Counted from the first letter of the stretch, positions 17,531 through 27,539 are shown. The stretch is 64,000 bases of DNA from Tillus elongatus (GCA_964006375.1 OZ023265.1:151742047-151806046); one strand, 5' to 3'. The notes: generated by a model from the sequence alone, not told the origin. Made by a program: numbers and translations.

Positions 17531-19369
17531 AGCCGGAGTAGTTTTTTAGAGGCACTTATCCACCGCTTTCTGCTCTACCAGATCTAATTCCAACTAATAA
17601 TGTGTATTTTCTTCACTTAGGCTTCAATAAATTAATGGCACTGTTGTATACTGTATGGTAAGCCAAGCATGTCACTTCTGATATCTGCTTGATCCGAATG
17701 CGTCGATCATGGAGCTTAAGATCACGGAATTTTTCAACTTTATCTTGAGTAGTGACTGTTACGGGAGGGCTTATCTTCGCAAGATGTTCTAGCACATCTG
17801 AATTACCGATGCCAATGATTGATGATATAAGATACGACAGCTTCCCCGAAGTGTTCACCAAGTCTTTGTGAATTTGAGCCGGAGTAGTTTTTTAGAGACA
17901 CTTATCCACCGCTTTCTGCTCTATCAGATCTAATTCCAACTAATAATGTGTATTTTCTTCATTTAGGCTTCAATAAATTAATGACACTGTTGTATACTGT
18001 ATGGTAAGCCAAGCCTGTCTCTTCTGCTATCTGCTTGATCCGAATGCGTCGATCATGAAGCTTAAGATCACGGAATCTTTCAACTTTATCTTGAGTAGTG
18101 ACTGTTACGGGAGGGCTTATCTTCGCAAGATGTTCTAGCACATCTGAATTACCGATACCAATGATGATATAGGATACGACAGCTTCCCCGAAGTGTTTAC
18201 CAAGTCTTTGTGAATTTGAGCCGAAGTAGTTTTTTAGAGACACTTATCCACCGCTTTCTGCTCTATCAGATCTAATTCCAACTAATAATGTGTATTTTCT
18301 TCATTTAGGCTTCAATAAATTAATGGAACTGTTGTATACTGTATGGTAAGCCAAGCCTGTCTCTTCTGCTATCTGCTTGATCCGAATGCGTCGATCATGC
18401 AGCTTAAGATCACGGATTTTTTCAACTTTATCTTGAGTAGTGACTGTTACGGGAGGGCTTATCTTCGCAAGATGTTCTAGCACATCTGAATTACCGATGC
18501 CAATGATTGATGATATAAGATGCGACAGCTTCTCCGAAGTGTTCACCAAGTCTTTGTGAATTTGAGCCGGAGTAGTTTTTTAGAGACACTTATCCACCGC
18601 TTTCTGCTCTATCAGATCTAATTCCAACTAATAATGTGTATTTTCTTCATTCAGGCTTCAATAAATTAATGACACTGTTGTATACTGTATGGTAAGCCAA
18701 GCCTGTCTCTTCTGCTATCTGCTTGATCCGAATGCGTCGATCATGCAGCTTAAGATCACGGAATTTTTCAACTTTATCTTGAGTAGTGACTGTTACGGGA
18801 GGGCTTATCTTCGCAAGAGGTTCTGGCACATCTGAATTACCGATGCCAATGATTGATGATATAAGATACGACAGCTTCCCCGAAGTGTTCACCAAGTCTT
18901 TGTGAATTTGAGCCGGAGTAGTTTTTTAGAGACACTTATCCACCGCTTTCTGCTCTATCAGATCTAATTCCAACTAATAATGTGTGTTTTCTTCATTTAG
19001 GCTTCAATAAATTAATGACACTGTTGTATACTGTATGGTAAGCCAAGCCTGTCTCTTCTGCTATCTGCTTGATCCGAATGCGTCGATCATGCAGCTTAAG
19101 ATCACGGAATTTTTCAACTTTATCTTGAGTAGTGACTGTTACGGGAGGGCTTATCTTCGCAAGAGGTTCTGGCACATCTGAATTACCGATACCAATGATT
19201 GATGATATAGGATACGACAGCTTCCCCGAAGTGTTTACCAAGTCTTTGTGAATTTGAGCCGAAGTAGTTTTTTAGAGACACTTATCCACCGCTTTCTGCT
19301 CTATCAGATCTAATTCCAACTAATAATGTGTATTTTATTCACTTAGGCTTCAACAAATTAATGGCACTG
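17297..19369 (-). repeat. 346-bp satellite array derived from a mariner transposase
   Basis: Six head-to-tail units. The landmark TGTTGTATACTG recurs at 17297 and 17643 and then about every 346 bp (one spacing is 342). Each unit encodes, on the minus strand, the same 80-odd codon piece of mariner transposase (SPPVTVTTQDKVEKFRDL, then RIKQIAEETGLAYHTVYN) followed by a stop. The reading frame survives in every unit, with few substitutions. The outermost unit at 17297-17620 is continuous with the rest of a mariner gene; the array ends at 19369 where homology stops. The repeats are very similar to one another, pointing to recent amplification or homogenisation. No unit can encode an active transposase. 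Confidence 0.9.
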
Positions 19370-20287
19370 CCTGATTTAGAATTGTGAATACATGCACAGC
19401 ATTAAAATGTTAAACTATGAGTACTCATAAGTAGTTCAGAAGCGGAAAATAAGGACTTGCCTTAGTATTTTCAATGGTTCACATGTTTTACACAATTTTA
19501 AAGTTTTTATTAGGACATCTTGCGATTGTCTAAGACGAAAATATAACTTACAAGAAAACTTCCGACGGAAAATAAAAATTATCATAGTATTTCATTGTTT
19601 TGTTTAGTTTGCAACAGACGCATCAAATACATTGTTGTTTTAGTGAATTTATGCAAGATCCGCAAGTCACTTTATTTTGGCCATGAAATAGTGATACACT
19701 TGCCAACAAACCATGTGATTTGTGGTACTACACACTATTCCAAACTATTCTGTTAACCTCACGTTGCAAATAAAATATTGTAATAGCCAGGCTATTGCCA
19801 AAATAATTGTGTATCTTCTTCGCTAATTAGCAGTTTATGTTAAAACTTTTATAGGTACCTCATTTGAAACTTCTAATCGCTTAAAGTGCAATCAACTAAC
19901 GCAACGACTCATAAACGGCATATAATTACCTGTATTTTAAGCAATGCATTGATACACCAGTCCGCCGTCAACAGAGTGTGTGTATATATAAATGTCGTAA
20001 CAACCAGTGTGTTCACTGTTGTGAAACACGGACACGAAAGAATTAACAGGGGAATCTCGTTTGGTTATCTACACGTGATAGTTTGTGTAGACGGTGATGC
20101 TCAAATGTAGACAGCTCGCGCTAAATAACTCACCTATCCTAACTTTTAGGTTATTTTCAGGCCGCAAAACAAACTAACGATTGTAACAATCTCGTCATCT
20201 AGTAGCCTGCCGATGTGTCCAGAGATCGTATTCTAGCAGTGTTTGTATCAGTGATTCCGGGTATCGATTCTGGTTGAAAACAGAAGA
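19370..20287. other. Unassigned sequence upstream of a candidate promoter
   Basis: Apparently non-repetitive. It contains TATATATAAA at 19983-19992 and an E-box CACGTG near 20073. No coding sequence is convincing. Confidence 0.4.
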
Positions 20288-20325
20288 TATAAAAGTTCGG
20301 GGGAAACGTTCTGTATGCGTCAGGT
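20288..20325 (+). promoter_or_regulatory. Candidate core promoter (TATA box and initiator)
   Basis: TATAAAAG at 20288-20295 is followed by an initiator-like TCAGGT at 20320-20325, placing the putative start 34 bases after the first T of the TATA box. There is no ATG between this point and the ATG at 20479, so the first AUG of such a transcript would be the candidate start codon. An alternative TATA at 19983 would give a leader with several upstream AUGs. Confidence 0.35.
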
Positions 20326-20478
20326 GCAAGTTGAGGCCGTGTAAAAAGGTTAAAGTGTTAAGGAGGGATAGAGTTGAACGTGTAAGCGGGGCGGTGTGAA
20401 GTGTATATAGTTGGGAGTATTGATCAAACTTAAAGGAGGTGGAGGAGAAGTGGTGATTATAGCAGAGTTGTTTGGAGT

Positions 20479-20682
20479 ATGCAGCACCATCCTGGATCCT
20501 GGTACCTGCCATGGGGGGTTCCCCTGCAGAAGATGGTGGCAGTGCCGATACATCCTGCGGGACACCTGCACCTGCAAGCTCCTGCTATGCACATGCAACC
20601 GATGCTCGCAGGACTGCCGGCGCCTTTGGCGACCTTGAGGACATTCGTCACGCAGCCACAGCTGAGACAGCCACAGAGAAAG
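20479..20682 (+). CDS. Candidate first coding exon of an unidentified host gene
   Basis: The frame opens at ATG 20479 (A at -3) and runs exactly 68 codons to AAG, followed by GTTTGT, a plausible 5' splice donor in phase 0. The predicted peptide begins MQHHPGSWYLPWG and is rich in H, P, M, Q and L, with repeated HL and MQP motifs. I recognise no domain, signal peptide or membrane segment. The segment is GC- and CpG-rich compared with its surroundings, does not recur in the window, and lies downstream of a TATA/initiator pair with an ATG-free 157-base leader. The next exon is not identified; a PLE palindrome begins about 110 bases downstream. If real, the exon belongs to a gene whose intron carries that palindrome. 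Chance cannot be excluded, since overlapping frames are also open here. Confidence 0.4.
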
Positions 20683-20866
20683 GTTTGTTTTTATGTGTTT
20701 ATTTTATTTATCTATGATGCGACTCGAAAACAAAGGACATATAAGAAAACGACGCAAAGCACACAGTTTTTGCTAGCGACAACTCACTAACTGAAGATTG
20801 GAACCTGTGATGAGCACTGACAAGTACACTTGGAGAACCCAAATCACCACAACATACTCTAAAAGA

Positions 20867-20904
20867 CCTAACATTCGTTCGACTAACCAAGTTAGCGTCA
20901 TCAG
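20867..20904 (-). ncRNA. Degenerate hammerhead ribozyme motif (left PLE arm)
   Basis: Minus strand: CTGATGA, then stem II GCTAAC-TTG-GTTAGT, then CGAACG where GAAACG is expected, then a damaged stem III and AGG. The altered GAAA core makes cleavage unlikely. It is the left-arm partner of the motif at 23167-23204. Confidence 0.6.
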
Positions 20905-21179
20905 AGAATGAAAAATTCTAACTACTTTAAAAACTAACTTCACCTTATATACCGGATCTTAGGTAAAGAGACCGAACTGAAATTGGAAAGTAAACGCAGG
21001 CAAATTCTGTAGTGTATTGTATTTTTATCGCCGGACAAGGTCTTTGCACTGTCCCTGCTAAGTTATCTTAAATGTGTCCATCTCTAATAATTTTGGGAAG
21101 GTTCAACGGCAACTAAATTAACATAGTTTGCTTTGTCGGAACTATCTGTATTATTATGTTATCTTTAGGATGGGTTAAA

Positions 21180-21782
21180 CCGTGGGAATTTTATTTAACG
21201 AAGCAATCGATCAGGTGACTCGTAATCGGCGGTGGTGCCACGTTCATACAATTTTTGTTGTAACTATATTTCGCAATATATATACTTTCGAAGGAGTTTC
21301 GCTGTCCTGGTTGTCTAACATTTTTTATTAATTTCAAATTATCTTCACTAACGTGATGATTATTATCCCAAATATGTCGGGCGACGGAATATCTATTTAT
21401 AGTACCGTAACGTAATTGGGCTAAGTGTTCTTCGAATCTAACTCCAATCGATCCTTTTGTTTGTCCGATGTACTTAAGATTACAATCTTTACAACTTGTT
21501 TAATAAGTTCCCGACATTTTGTCCGTGCTATCCTTGTCTTTTGGGTTACCTAGCAAGTTTTTTAAGGTATTGTTTTGTCGAAAATGTTAGCTGCAAGTTG
21601 ACTTTTTAAAAAATGCTATCTAGAGCCCTCGTGATTCAAAATGGAAAGAAACAACGTTTTTTTCGGATTTCTCTCTTCTAAATGTCGTTTATTCCGTCAA
21701 CATTTTCTTTGTTTTCTGTTTGTTGATTAATTTTTCCACCAGGAAAGCAGTGTATCCGTTATATTCGGCCACGTTCTTAATA
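21180..21782 (-). pseudogene. PLE GIY-YIG endonuclease region (left arm)
   Basis: Minus-strand homologue of the right-arm sequence at 22220-22720: AEYNGYTAFLVEKLIN, a linker, then SGTY-stop-TSCKDCNLKYIGQTKGS, where the GIY motif has become GTY and is followed by a stop. The YIG part (KYIGQTK) is intact. In the right arm the pattern is reversed: GIY is intact and the step to YVG is frameshifted. At 21276-21290 it has only a five-unit ATATATATA where the right arm has a 76-bp TA tract. Confidence 0.75.
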
Positions 21783-21864
21783 TAGAGTGTGGTTTCGTTA
21801 CGTGTATGATATTTTCGCAGTGTTTAACACAAACATTCGCAGAATAGAAGATTTTATTGCAAGA

Positions 21865-22212
21865 TTAAACATTATTAATATAATCTAATTCTTTGGTATA
21901 TCTACTTTTGTTTAAAGCACTATTAATTAACCGATTTACTAAAAAATCAGACTGGCCATTTTTTGTGCGTACGTATGATGTGAGTCGTATGTAGCTTATA
22001 GTGGTGGTCTCCTTTCTATAGACACCTAATTCTAAAGTGTCTTTATTCTTGATAACTAGTACATCTAGAAAGGGTAATTTATTATTAATTTCTATTTCGT
22101 GGGTAAATTTTATAGAATCAAATTTATTGTTTAATCTGGCAATAAAATCTTCTATTCTGCAAATGTTTCTGTTACACACGGCGAAAATATCATCCACGTA
22201 ACGAAACCACAC
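21865..22212 (-). pseudogene. PLE reverse transcriptase C-terminal fragment
   Basis: A 115-codon minus-strand frame starting at FRYVDDIFAV, with the YVDD catalytic motif, then IKFTHEIEINNKLPFLDVLV, a signature of Penelope-type RTs. It then runs through the thumb region to YTKELDYINN. It is missing everything N-terminal of YVDD. The natural continuation (AEYN...) is displaced by the 85-bp inverted insertion at 21783-21865. Confidence 0.85.
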
Positions 22213-22219
22213 TCTATAT

Positions 22220-22717
22220 TAAGAACGTGGCCGAATATAACGAAAACACTGCTTGCCTGGTGAAAAAATTAATCAACAAACAGAAAACAAAGAAAATTTT
22301 GACAAAATCAACGACGTTTAGAAGACATAAATCCGAAAAAAACTTTGTTTGCCTACCATTTGAACCTCGAATTACGAGAGGTCTAGATAGCATTTTTTTT
22401 AAAGTAAACTTGCAGCTAACATTTTCGACAAAAAATACCTTACAAAACTTGCTAGGTAACTTAAAAGACAAGGCTATCACGGACAAAATGTCGGGAATTT
22501 ATGAAATAAGTTGTAAAGATTGTAATCTTAGTACGTCGGACAAACAAAAAGATCGATTGGAGTTAGATTCAAAGAACACTTGGCCCAATTACGTTACGGT
22601 ACTATAGATAGTTCATCCGTCGCCCGACATATTTGGGATAATAATCATCACGTTAATGAAGCTAATATGAAATTAATTAAAAAAAATGTTAGACAACCAG
22701 GACAGCTAAACTCCTTC

Positions 22718-22720
<3 letters not shown>
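22220..22720 (+). pseudogene. PLE GIY-YIG endonuclease region (right arm)
   Basis: Encodes NVAEYNENTACLVKKLIN, then a basic linker, then SGIYEISCKDCNL with the GIY half and the CxxC-like pair, then after a 1-base deletion (CTTAGTAC versus CTTAAGTAC in the left arm) YVGQTKRSIGVRFKEHLAQL with the YIG half and the catalytic arginine region. It then reads through HIWDNNHHV to NSFE, where the TA tract begins. GIY-YIG is the endonuclease used by Penelope-like elements to nick their target. Non-functional because of the frameshift and lack of RT. Confidence 0.8.

Positions 22721-22795
<75 letters not shown>
22720..22795. repeat. (TA)n expansion inside the right PLE arm
   Basis: About 38 TA units where the left arm has about five (21278-21287). 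Flanks match perfectly (CTTCGAA and TTGCGAAATATAG), so the tract lengthened in place after the arms formed, or contracted in the other arm. Confidence 0.95.
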
Positions 22796-22797
<2 letters not shown>

Positions 22798-23166
22798 CGA
22801 AATATAGTTACAACAAAAATTGTATGACCGTGGCACCACCGCCGATTACGAGTCACCTGATCGATTGCTTCGTTAAATAAAATTCCCACGGTTTAACACA
22901 TCCTAAAGATAACAGAATAATACAGATAGTTCCGACAAAGCAAACTATGTTAATTTAGTTGTCGTTGAATCTTCCCAAAATTATTAGAGATGGACACATT
23001 TTAGATAACTTAGTAAGGACAGTGCAAAGACCTCGTCCGGCGATAAAAATACAATACACTACAGAATTTGCCTGCGTTTAATTTCCAATTTCAGTTCGAT
23101 CTCTTTACCTAAGATCCGGTATATAAGGTGATGTTAGTTTTTAAAGTAGTTAGAATTTTTTATCCT

Positions 23167-23204
23167 TTGATGACGCTAACTTGGTTAGTGAAACGATCGT
23201 CAGG
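23167..23204 (+). ncRNA. Hammerhead ribozyme-like motif (right PLE arm)
   Basis: TTGATGA (CTGATGA with one change), stem II GCTAAC-TTG-GTTAGT, GAAA, then a minimal stem III ACG-AT-CGT, C at the cleavage position, and AGG able to pair with CCT just upstream. Position near the PLE 3' end fits known hammerheads of these elements. The C to T change in the first core base would impair cleavage. Confidence 0.65.
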
Positions 23205-23270
23205 TCTTTTAAAATGTATTGTGGTGATTTGGGTTCTCCAAGTGTACTTGTCAGCTATAACTCAGTTGTT

Positions 23271-23849
23271 ATAGTTTAGTAGTTTACTTGATTTAAAGGC
23301 TATTGAAATTGTGTGTATAAAGCACAATTTAGCAAATTATTTTATCATAATATTCAGATATCAAAAGCTCACCTTGAAACGATTCAAATTTCGTTACACA
23401 TAGTATTTTCCTTAAAATTTAGCTGCACCAAAATTTCTGGTACAAATGGAGTTATAAATAATAAAATTTGGCAATTGGTTTGTTAAAGCATTTTCTGATA
23501 ATAAATTAGTTGAGGGTTTATTGTTATTTTTTTTATATTACTTATTTAATAAAATCGGTCTATCGATAAATTACGTCTGTCAACGGCAAAGTTCTCAGAT
23601 TATTTGTAAAAATCAAAATGAATGCGGTTTACAAAAATATTTTTTCTATATACAGTGTGTTTAATTAACCAGTACAGAGAACATAGGGGCAGATGATGAG
23701 TTTTAAGGGGGTATTTATATAAACTATTTTGATTCAAGCCTTATCTGAAAAAATTAACCTTGCATTAGCTCTCTCGAAAATGGCTCAAAAACACACAATT
23801 TTGCAGGCGGATACTACGAATACTACTACTAATACAGCTATTTCCATAA
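23271..23849. other. Unassigned AT-rich sequence
   Basis: AT-rich, no gene recognised. Contains a short ACAGTGTGTTTAATTAACC segment reminiscent of small TIR elements, too short to assign. Confidence 0.4.
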
Positions 23850-24400
23850 ATGAATAGGCACACCACATGGCCTAAGCTATTTGCTAACAATATTTTTTCA
23901 TGCACCTCTGTTCTGCTATTTTCTCTTCTTCCACATTTATACATATCAGTATGTACACACTCTCGTATTACACTATTTTATGGCATATTTATCCCTAAAT
24001 CAATCGCCTACAACATTCGGCCAAGCTTGCCTGGGTCTTCCACGACCTCTCTTGCCAGTCACATGCTCTCTATAAATTTCCCTTGTCATTCTATTATTAT
24101 CTATCCGTTCTATGTCCTTAAACTTCTAAACACATTGCTCTCATATTTACTTACTTTAAATATACTTTTCACATTAAATTCTCCCAGAACCCAGTCATTT
24201 TTTCATCATTCCTCCTTGTCTTACGCGTCACTCGTTTCTGGTGTTTCCTTCCAATAGCATTCAGTTTTGTAACATGCTTTGCCTGACAGACACAACTTCA
24301 CACCTTATTTCACAGTTGGGATCAGCGCGCTGTTATATAGGGCGTCTTGGATCTCTTTGGATATACATTCACTCACACGTACAGTCGTTATAGTTCCAAG
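23850..24400 (-). pseudogene. Decayed LINE, C-terminal region
   Basis: Minus strand, three frames: LYNSALIPTVKYGVKLCLS (compare the LIPTLTYGAETW-type segment after RT), and further on MTREIYREHVTGKRGRGRPRQAW followed by PNVVGD. The basic GRGRPRQAW block is a hallmark near the C terminus of RTE-like and related LINEs in animals. The RT core is absent. The 135-codon plus-strand frame over the same bases is its shadow. Confidence 0.55.
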
Positions 24401-25310
24401 TAATTTTTTGTGTCTGCATTCGTCGTAGTTTGTATTTCATCATCTTATTATTCCGTACTTCAACAGTGTCACGTTCTCCCTGACCTGTAAAAGGGATAAT
24501 AGTCTATTTTGGAAGTGGCTAACAAGGACAAGACGAACCGAAATAAAGAATATGATTGGGGTGAAAACACAGAATGAAGACATGCTTTGGGACAAAGAAG
24601 GTGAGAGAGAATGCTAAAAAGAATATTTAGAAAAACCCTATGCAAACAATAAGAATAATCAGAACCACCTGTTCTATTATTATAGAAAAGTAGTAGTATA
24701 AAAAAAAACACAAATAATAATAATAATAATAATTCTCAGACAGGCACAAATTATGATTAATTAAATAAGCATTCAGTGACAATATGAATGCAAAAATTGA
24801 GCAGCCTTCTGCACAATTTTGCCATTAGCGAAAGTTTTGAATTTAATTAAGTAACGCTCTATTGTCATTATTCATTTATTTTGGTTGTTCCCGTGGCTGT
24901 AGAAGTGCATTAATTTAAAAAAAATCGCTAAAACGCCTAAGATAGCTGCACTTTTGAAACAACTAATTTAGAGAAGTACTGTAACCGTTTACCAGTGAAG
25001 ACAATGCACCTATAAGAGAAAAAATAAATAAAAAAAACACATTTGAGTAAATTCTTGAATAAAAAAATAATCAGTATACTTGGAGAGCTGTCAAAATTAC
25101 CTGTTGTTAAAAGTCATTAGTTAATAGTTGTAATCGACAAGGTCCAAAAAAACCTTGACATTATACAAGCTAGAGCTTTTTTGTTTCTATAATGTGTGAT
25201 TAATTTAATTGATAAATCAATAATAAAATAAAATAATAATGACAACAACCCAAATAAATTTACAACTGAGGCAAATGTCAAAATTATTTGGACCGCACGT
25301 ACTTTGCATT
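24401..25310. other. Unassigned sequence with a short (AAT)n run
   Basis: No gene recognised. Contains (AAT)6 or so near 24714-24734 and AT-rich sequence. Confidence 0.45.
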
Positions 25311-25316
25311 CATATT

Positions 25317-25375
25317 CACAGCCGCCTCGGTTCAGAGGTACCCGTCCTAACCGCTGAACCACTGAGGTTCTATAA
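25317..25375 (-). repeat. Possible tRNA-like SINE head fragment
   Basis: Minus strand: CCTCAGTGGTTCAGCGGTTA resembles the A-box region of the SINE at 29860 (CCTCGGTGGTTCAGAGGTAA). No good B box follows, so it is at best a fragment. Confidence 0.35.
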
Positions 25376-25425
25376 AAACTGGTTGAAGGCAATGTTGATT
25401 TAATTTATCATAGCAAAATAAAAAG

Positions 25426-26038
25426 CCTGGACGCAGCAAGTGCGTTATGGTAGTGAATTTTCATAGAAACGATCTGGCACAAAATATTTTATTATAACTT
25501 TTTTTTCTTGTAACATAGAAATCTAAATTTTGGTGTATAGTTTACTTTTTATATCGTGAACCTACCTACCAAATTTGGTTATCATAGATTTCTTATTTTT
25601 TAAGATAAATTTTTTTTTCAAATTAAAACTCAAAATTTTCCCGGAAAACCTCGTCCGATTTTTTTGATTAACGAACTTGTCAAAGTCATTTACAAAAGGA
25701 AGGTACGTGCCAAATTTTATCAAAATCGGCCTATTATTCTTTGAGATAAAAATTTTTTTCGAATGAAAACTCAAAATTTTCCCGGAAAACCTCGTCCGAT
25801 TTTCTTGACCAACAAACTTGTCAGAGCCATTTACAAAAGAAAGGTACGTGCCAAATTTTATTAAAATCGGCTTATTACTTTTTGAGATAAGAATTTTTTT
25901 CGAATGAAAACTCAAAATTTTCCCGGAAAACCTCGTCCGATTTTCCTGGCTAACGAACTTATCCAAGCCATTTACAAAAGAAAGGTACATGCCAAATTTT
26001 ATCAAAATCGGCCCATTATTTTTTGAGTTATCGGTGTG

Positions 26039-26134
<96 letters not shown>

Positions 26135-26260
26135 ATATAAAAATTGAAACTGACCCCGGATATGGGTTCTAGGGGTCCTAGATCGCGCTCATTTGAAGAA
26201 ATTTTTTCAAAAGTCGAGATCTCCTCATTAGTGAATTTTTTCTAAGAAAATTCACTAAAA
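25426..26260 (+). mobile_element. REP1 variant 2 with internal 141-bp triplication
   Basis: Variant 2 copy with both ends (CCTGGACGCAG at 25426; terminal hairpin and CACTAAAA to 26260) but no 320-bp inverted-repeat segment. A body segment is present three times in tandem: the landmark TTTTCCCGGAAAACCTCGTC recurs near 25636, 25778 and 25919, a period of about 141 bp. The repeats keep the same frame on the minus strand and give an artefactual 160-codon open frame. TA tract at 26043-26131. Confidence 0.8.
26043..26131. repeat. (TA)n tract inside REP1
   Basis: About 44 TA units at the fixed REP1 site. Confidence 0.95.
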
Positions 26261-26362
26261 CTAAAGGAAATGAAGACTACATTCGATAACTGAACAAAAC
26301 CAAACTTCACTTCGTGAAACAATAATATAGATACAAAAATTATAGCGACACATCAAGAAAAT

Positions 26363-26625
26363 GTCTGGATGCAGCTAGTGCGTTATGGTAGTGAAGTTTC
26401 ATAGAAATGATCTGGCACCAAATATTTTTTATAACCTTTTTCCTGTAACATAGAAATCTAAATTTTGGTACATAGTTTCCCTTTAATGTCATAAACTTTT
26501 GTACCAAATTTGATGACCATAGCCGTTTTATTTTTGGAGATAAAAAACCAAAAATTTTCCTGGAAAACCTGGCTCGATTTTCCTAGCTAACGAACTTATC
26601 CAAGCCACATAAAAAGGAAGGTAAT
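26363..26625 (+). mobile_element. REP1 variant 2, 5' part
   Basis: GTCTGGATGCAGC end followed by the variant 2 body as far as the segment before the TA site. The next 150 bases (26626-26778) are unrelated, then a TA tract begins. The REP1 3' end at 28236-28290, beyond the PLE, may be the remainder of this copy. Confidence 0.6.
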
Positions 26626-26775
26626 TTAAGGGATGGCACCTCCGCTTAGTAAAGTTTGGGCTATTTTTACGTCAAAAGTGATCCCCCCTCACAAGAAAAC
26701 TTGACGTGCTCCAGGGTTTTGGGACAAAATCTTTTCCTGGTTATTATGGCTGCCAGTTCGCTTGCAATGGGCCAG

Positions 26776-26778
<3 letters not shown>

Positions 26779-26841
<63 letters not shown>
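26779..26841. repeat. (TA)n microsatellite at PLE 3' end
   Basis: About 31 TA units directly abutting the 3' end of the minus-strand PLE at 26842-28159. Confidence 0.95.
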
Positions 26842-26843
<2 letters not shown>

Positions 26844-26922
26844 AAATATTGCACTACACTGTAATCACTTTTAAATATACACTTTATTTGTTTCCTGTAC
26901 GTTTGTGCTTTCTTATTGGTTT

Positions 26923-26967
26923 GCGTGGACTGCAGTTTCGAACCGTCCCGGTTCCTCATCAGCACGC
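26923..26967 (-). ncRNA. Hammerhead ribozyme
   Basis: All conserved parts are present on the minus strand: stem I GCGTG with CACGC (5 perfect pairs), core CTGATGA, stem II GAACC and GGTTC closing a GGGAC loop with one extra G, core GAAA, short stem III ACT-GC-AGT, and C at the cleavage position before CACGC. It begins at the last base of the endonuclease stop codon (tag at 26969-26967). A minimal stem III of 2-3 pairs is the usual form in Penelope-like elements, where hammerheads are known to process element RNA. I judge this copy capable of folding; cleavage is not shown. Confidence 0.85.
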
Positions 26968-27539
26968 TATTGACTGTTATCGCTCCTGTGTAGTCTACCT
27001 CTGATATTGTACGTGGCGCATGCGCCGTGAGCTTCTATTGGTCGGTTTCCTGTTCTCTGATTGGTTTTGCCTTCGGACTGTGTCGTGTGTATCAGTCTCC
27101 TGTCTTGATCACTGTGGTTTGATAATTTGTCTATTTGTATGGCATTTATTAAGTTTTGTTTAAATATTTGTACTTGGATTTGTTCTGGCATTAATTGTTT
27201 CTTATTGATTGTTTGTTGGATGTAGTATTGTTCCCAGATTTTCATTATTTTGTGGTCTTTAACATGTTTCATTAGTTGTAATTGGGTGATGTCTGCTTTC
27301 TGGTGTTTTGTGTTGTGAATGTATGTAGCTACGTTTGATTTGTAGCTAGGTATGTGGATTTTATCTAATGCTGTTATATGATCCCTGAATCTTGTTTCTA
27401 TTGATTTTTGTGTCATTCCTATATATTTTTTATTGCATGTGTTGCATTCTATTTGATATATTCCGTTTAATTCATGTGGGTTGTGTTCTTGTTTTTTATT
27501 ATTTTTGTTTATTATTTTGTTATTGGTTTTGTAGCTCAC
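26967..27539 (-). pseudogene. PLE GIY-YIG endonuclease domain
   Basis: A 190-codon open frame. After an N/K-rich linker, NGIYQIECNTCNKKYIGMTQ supplies the GIY and YIG motifs and a CxxC pair, followed by SIETRFRDH with the expected arginine. A NVATYIHNTKHQ segment and a helix-rich tail follow. GIY-YIG proteins cut one DNA strand, and in PLEs this primes reverse transcription. The domain itself looks undamaged, but the frame is separated from the RT upstream by frameshifts (near 27550 and 27860), so the full protein cannot be made. Confidence 0.8.

Larger units (their letters stand above)
20795..23270. mobile_element. Head-to-head Penelope-like element palindrome
   Basis: Two inverted arms, about 20795-21870 and 22135-23270, flank a 265-bp centre. 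Each arm carries, going outward, the end of the RT, a GIY-YIG endonuclease region, a 3' untranslated region and a hammerhead-like motif. The left arm reads on the minus strand and the right on the plus strand. Near the centre an 85-bp copy of the RT segment FRYVDDIFAV is present in the opposite orientation (21783-21870), so the palindrome extends past the natural junction between RT and linker. Penelope-like elements are known for inverted and tandem partial copies; a template switch during insertion would give this layout. Differences between arms show the structure is not brand new. Confidence 0.85.

Noticed and set aside
17297..19369. CRISPR-like array
   Set aside because: Units are contiguous 346-bp tandem repeats without spacers, in an animal genome, and are clearly mariner-derived.
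19983..20020. TATATATAAA and TTCACTG as the promoter of the candidate exon
   Set aside because: The resulting leader would contain several upstream ATGs, so the TATAAAAG at 20288 is the better candidate.
23850..24257. 135-codon plus-strand hydrophobic frame
   Set aside because: It is antisense to LINE-like sequence with the GRGRPRQAW block on the minus strand.
25562..26044. 160-codon minus-strand frame with three repeats of an ILIKFGTYL-like unit
   Set aside because: It is an artefact of the 141-bp triplication in REP1. Other REP1 copies are closed in this frame.
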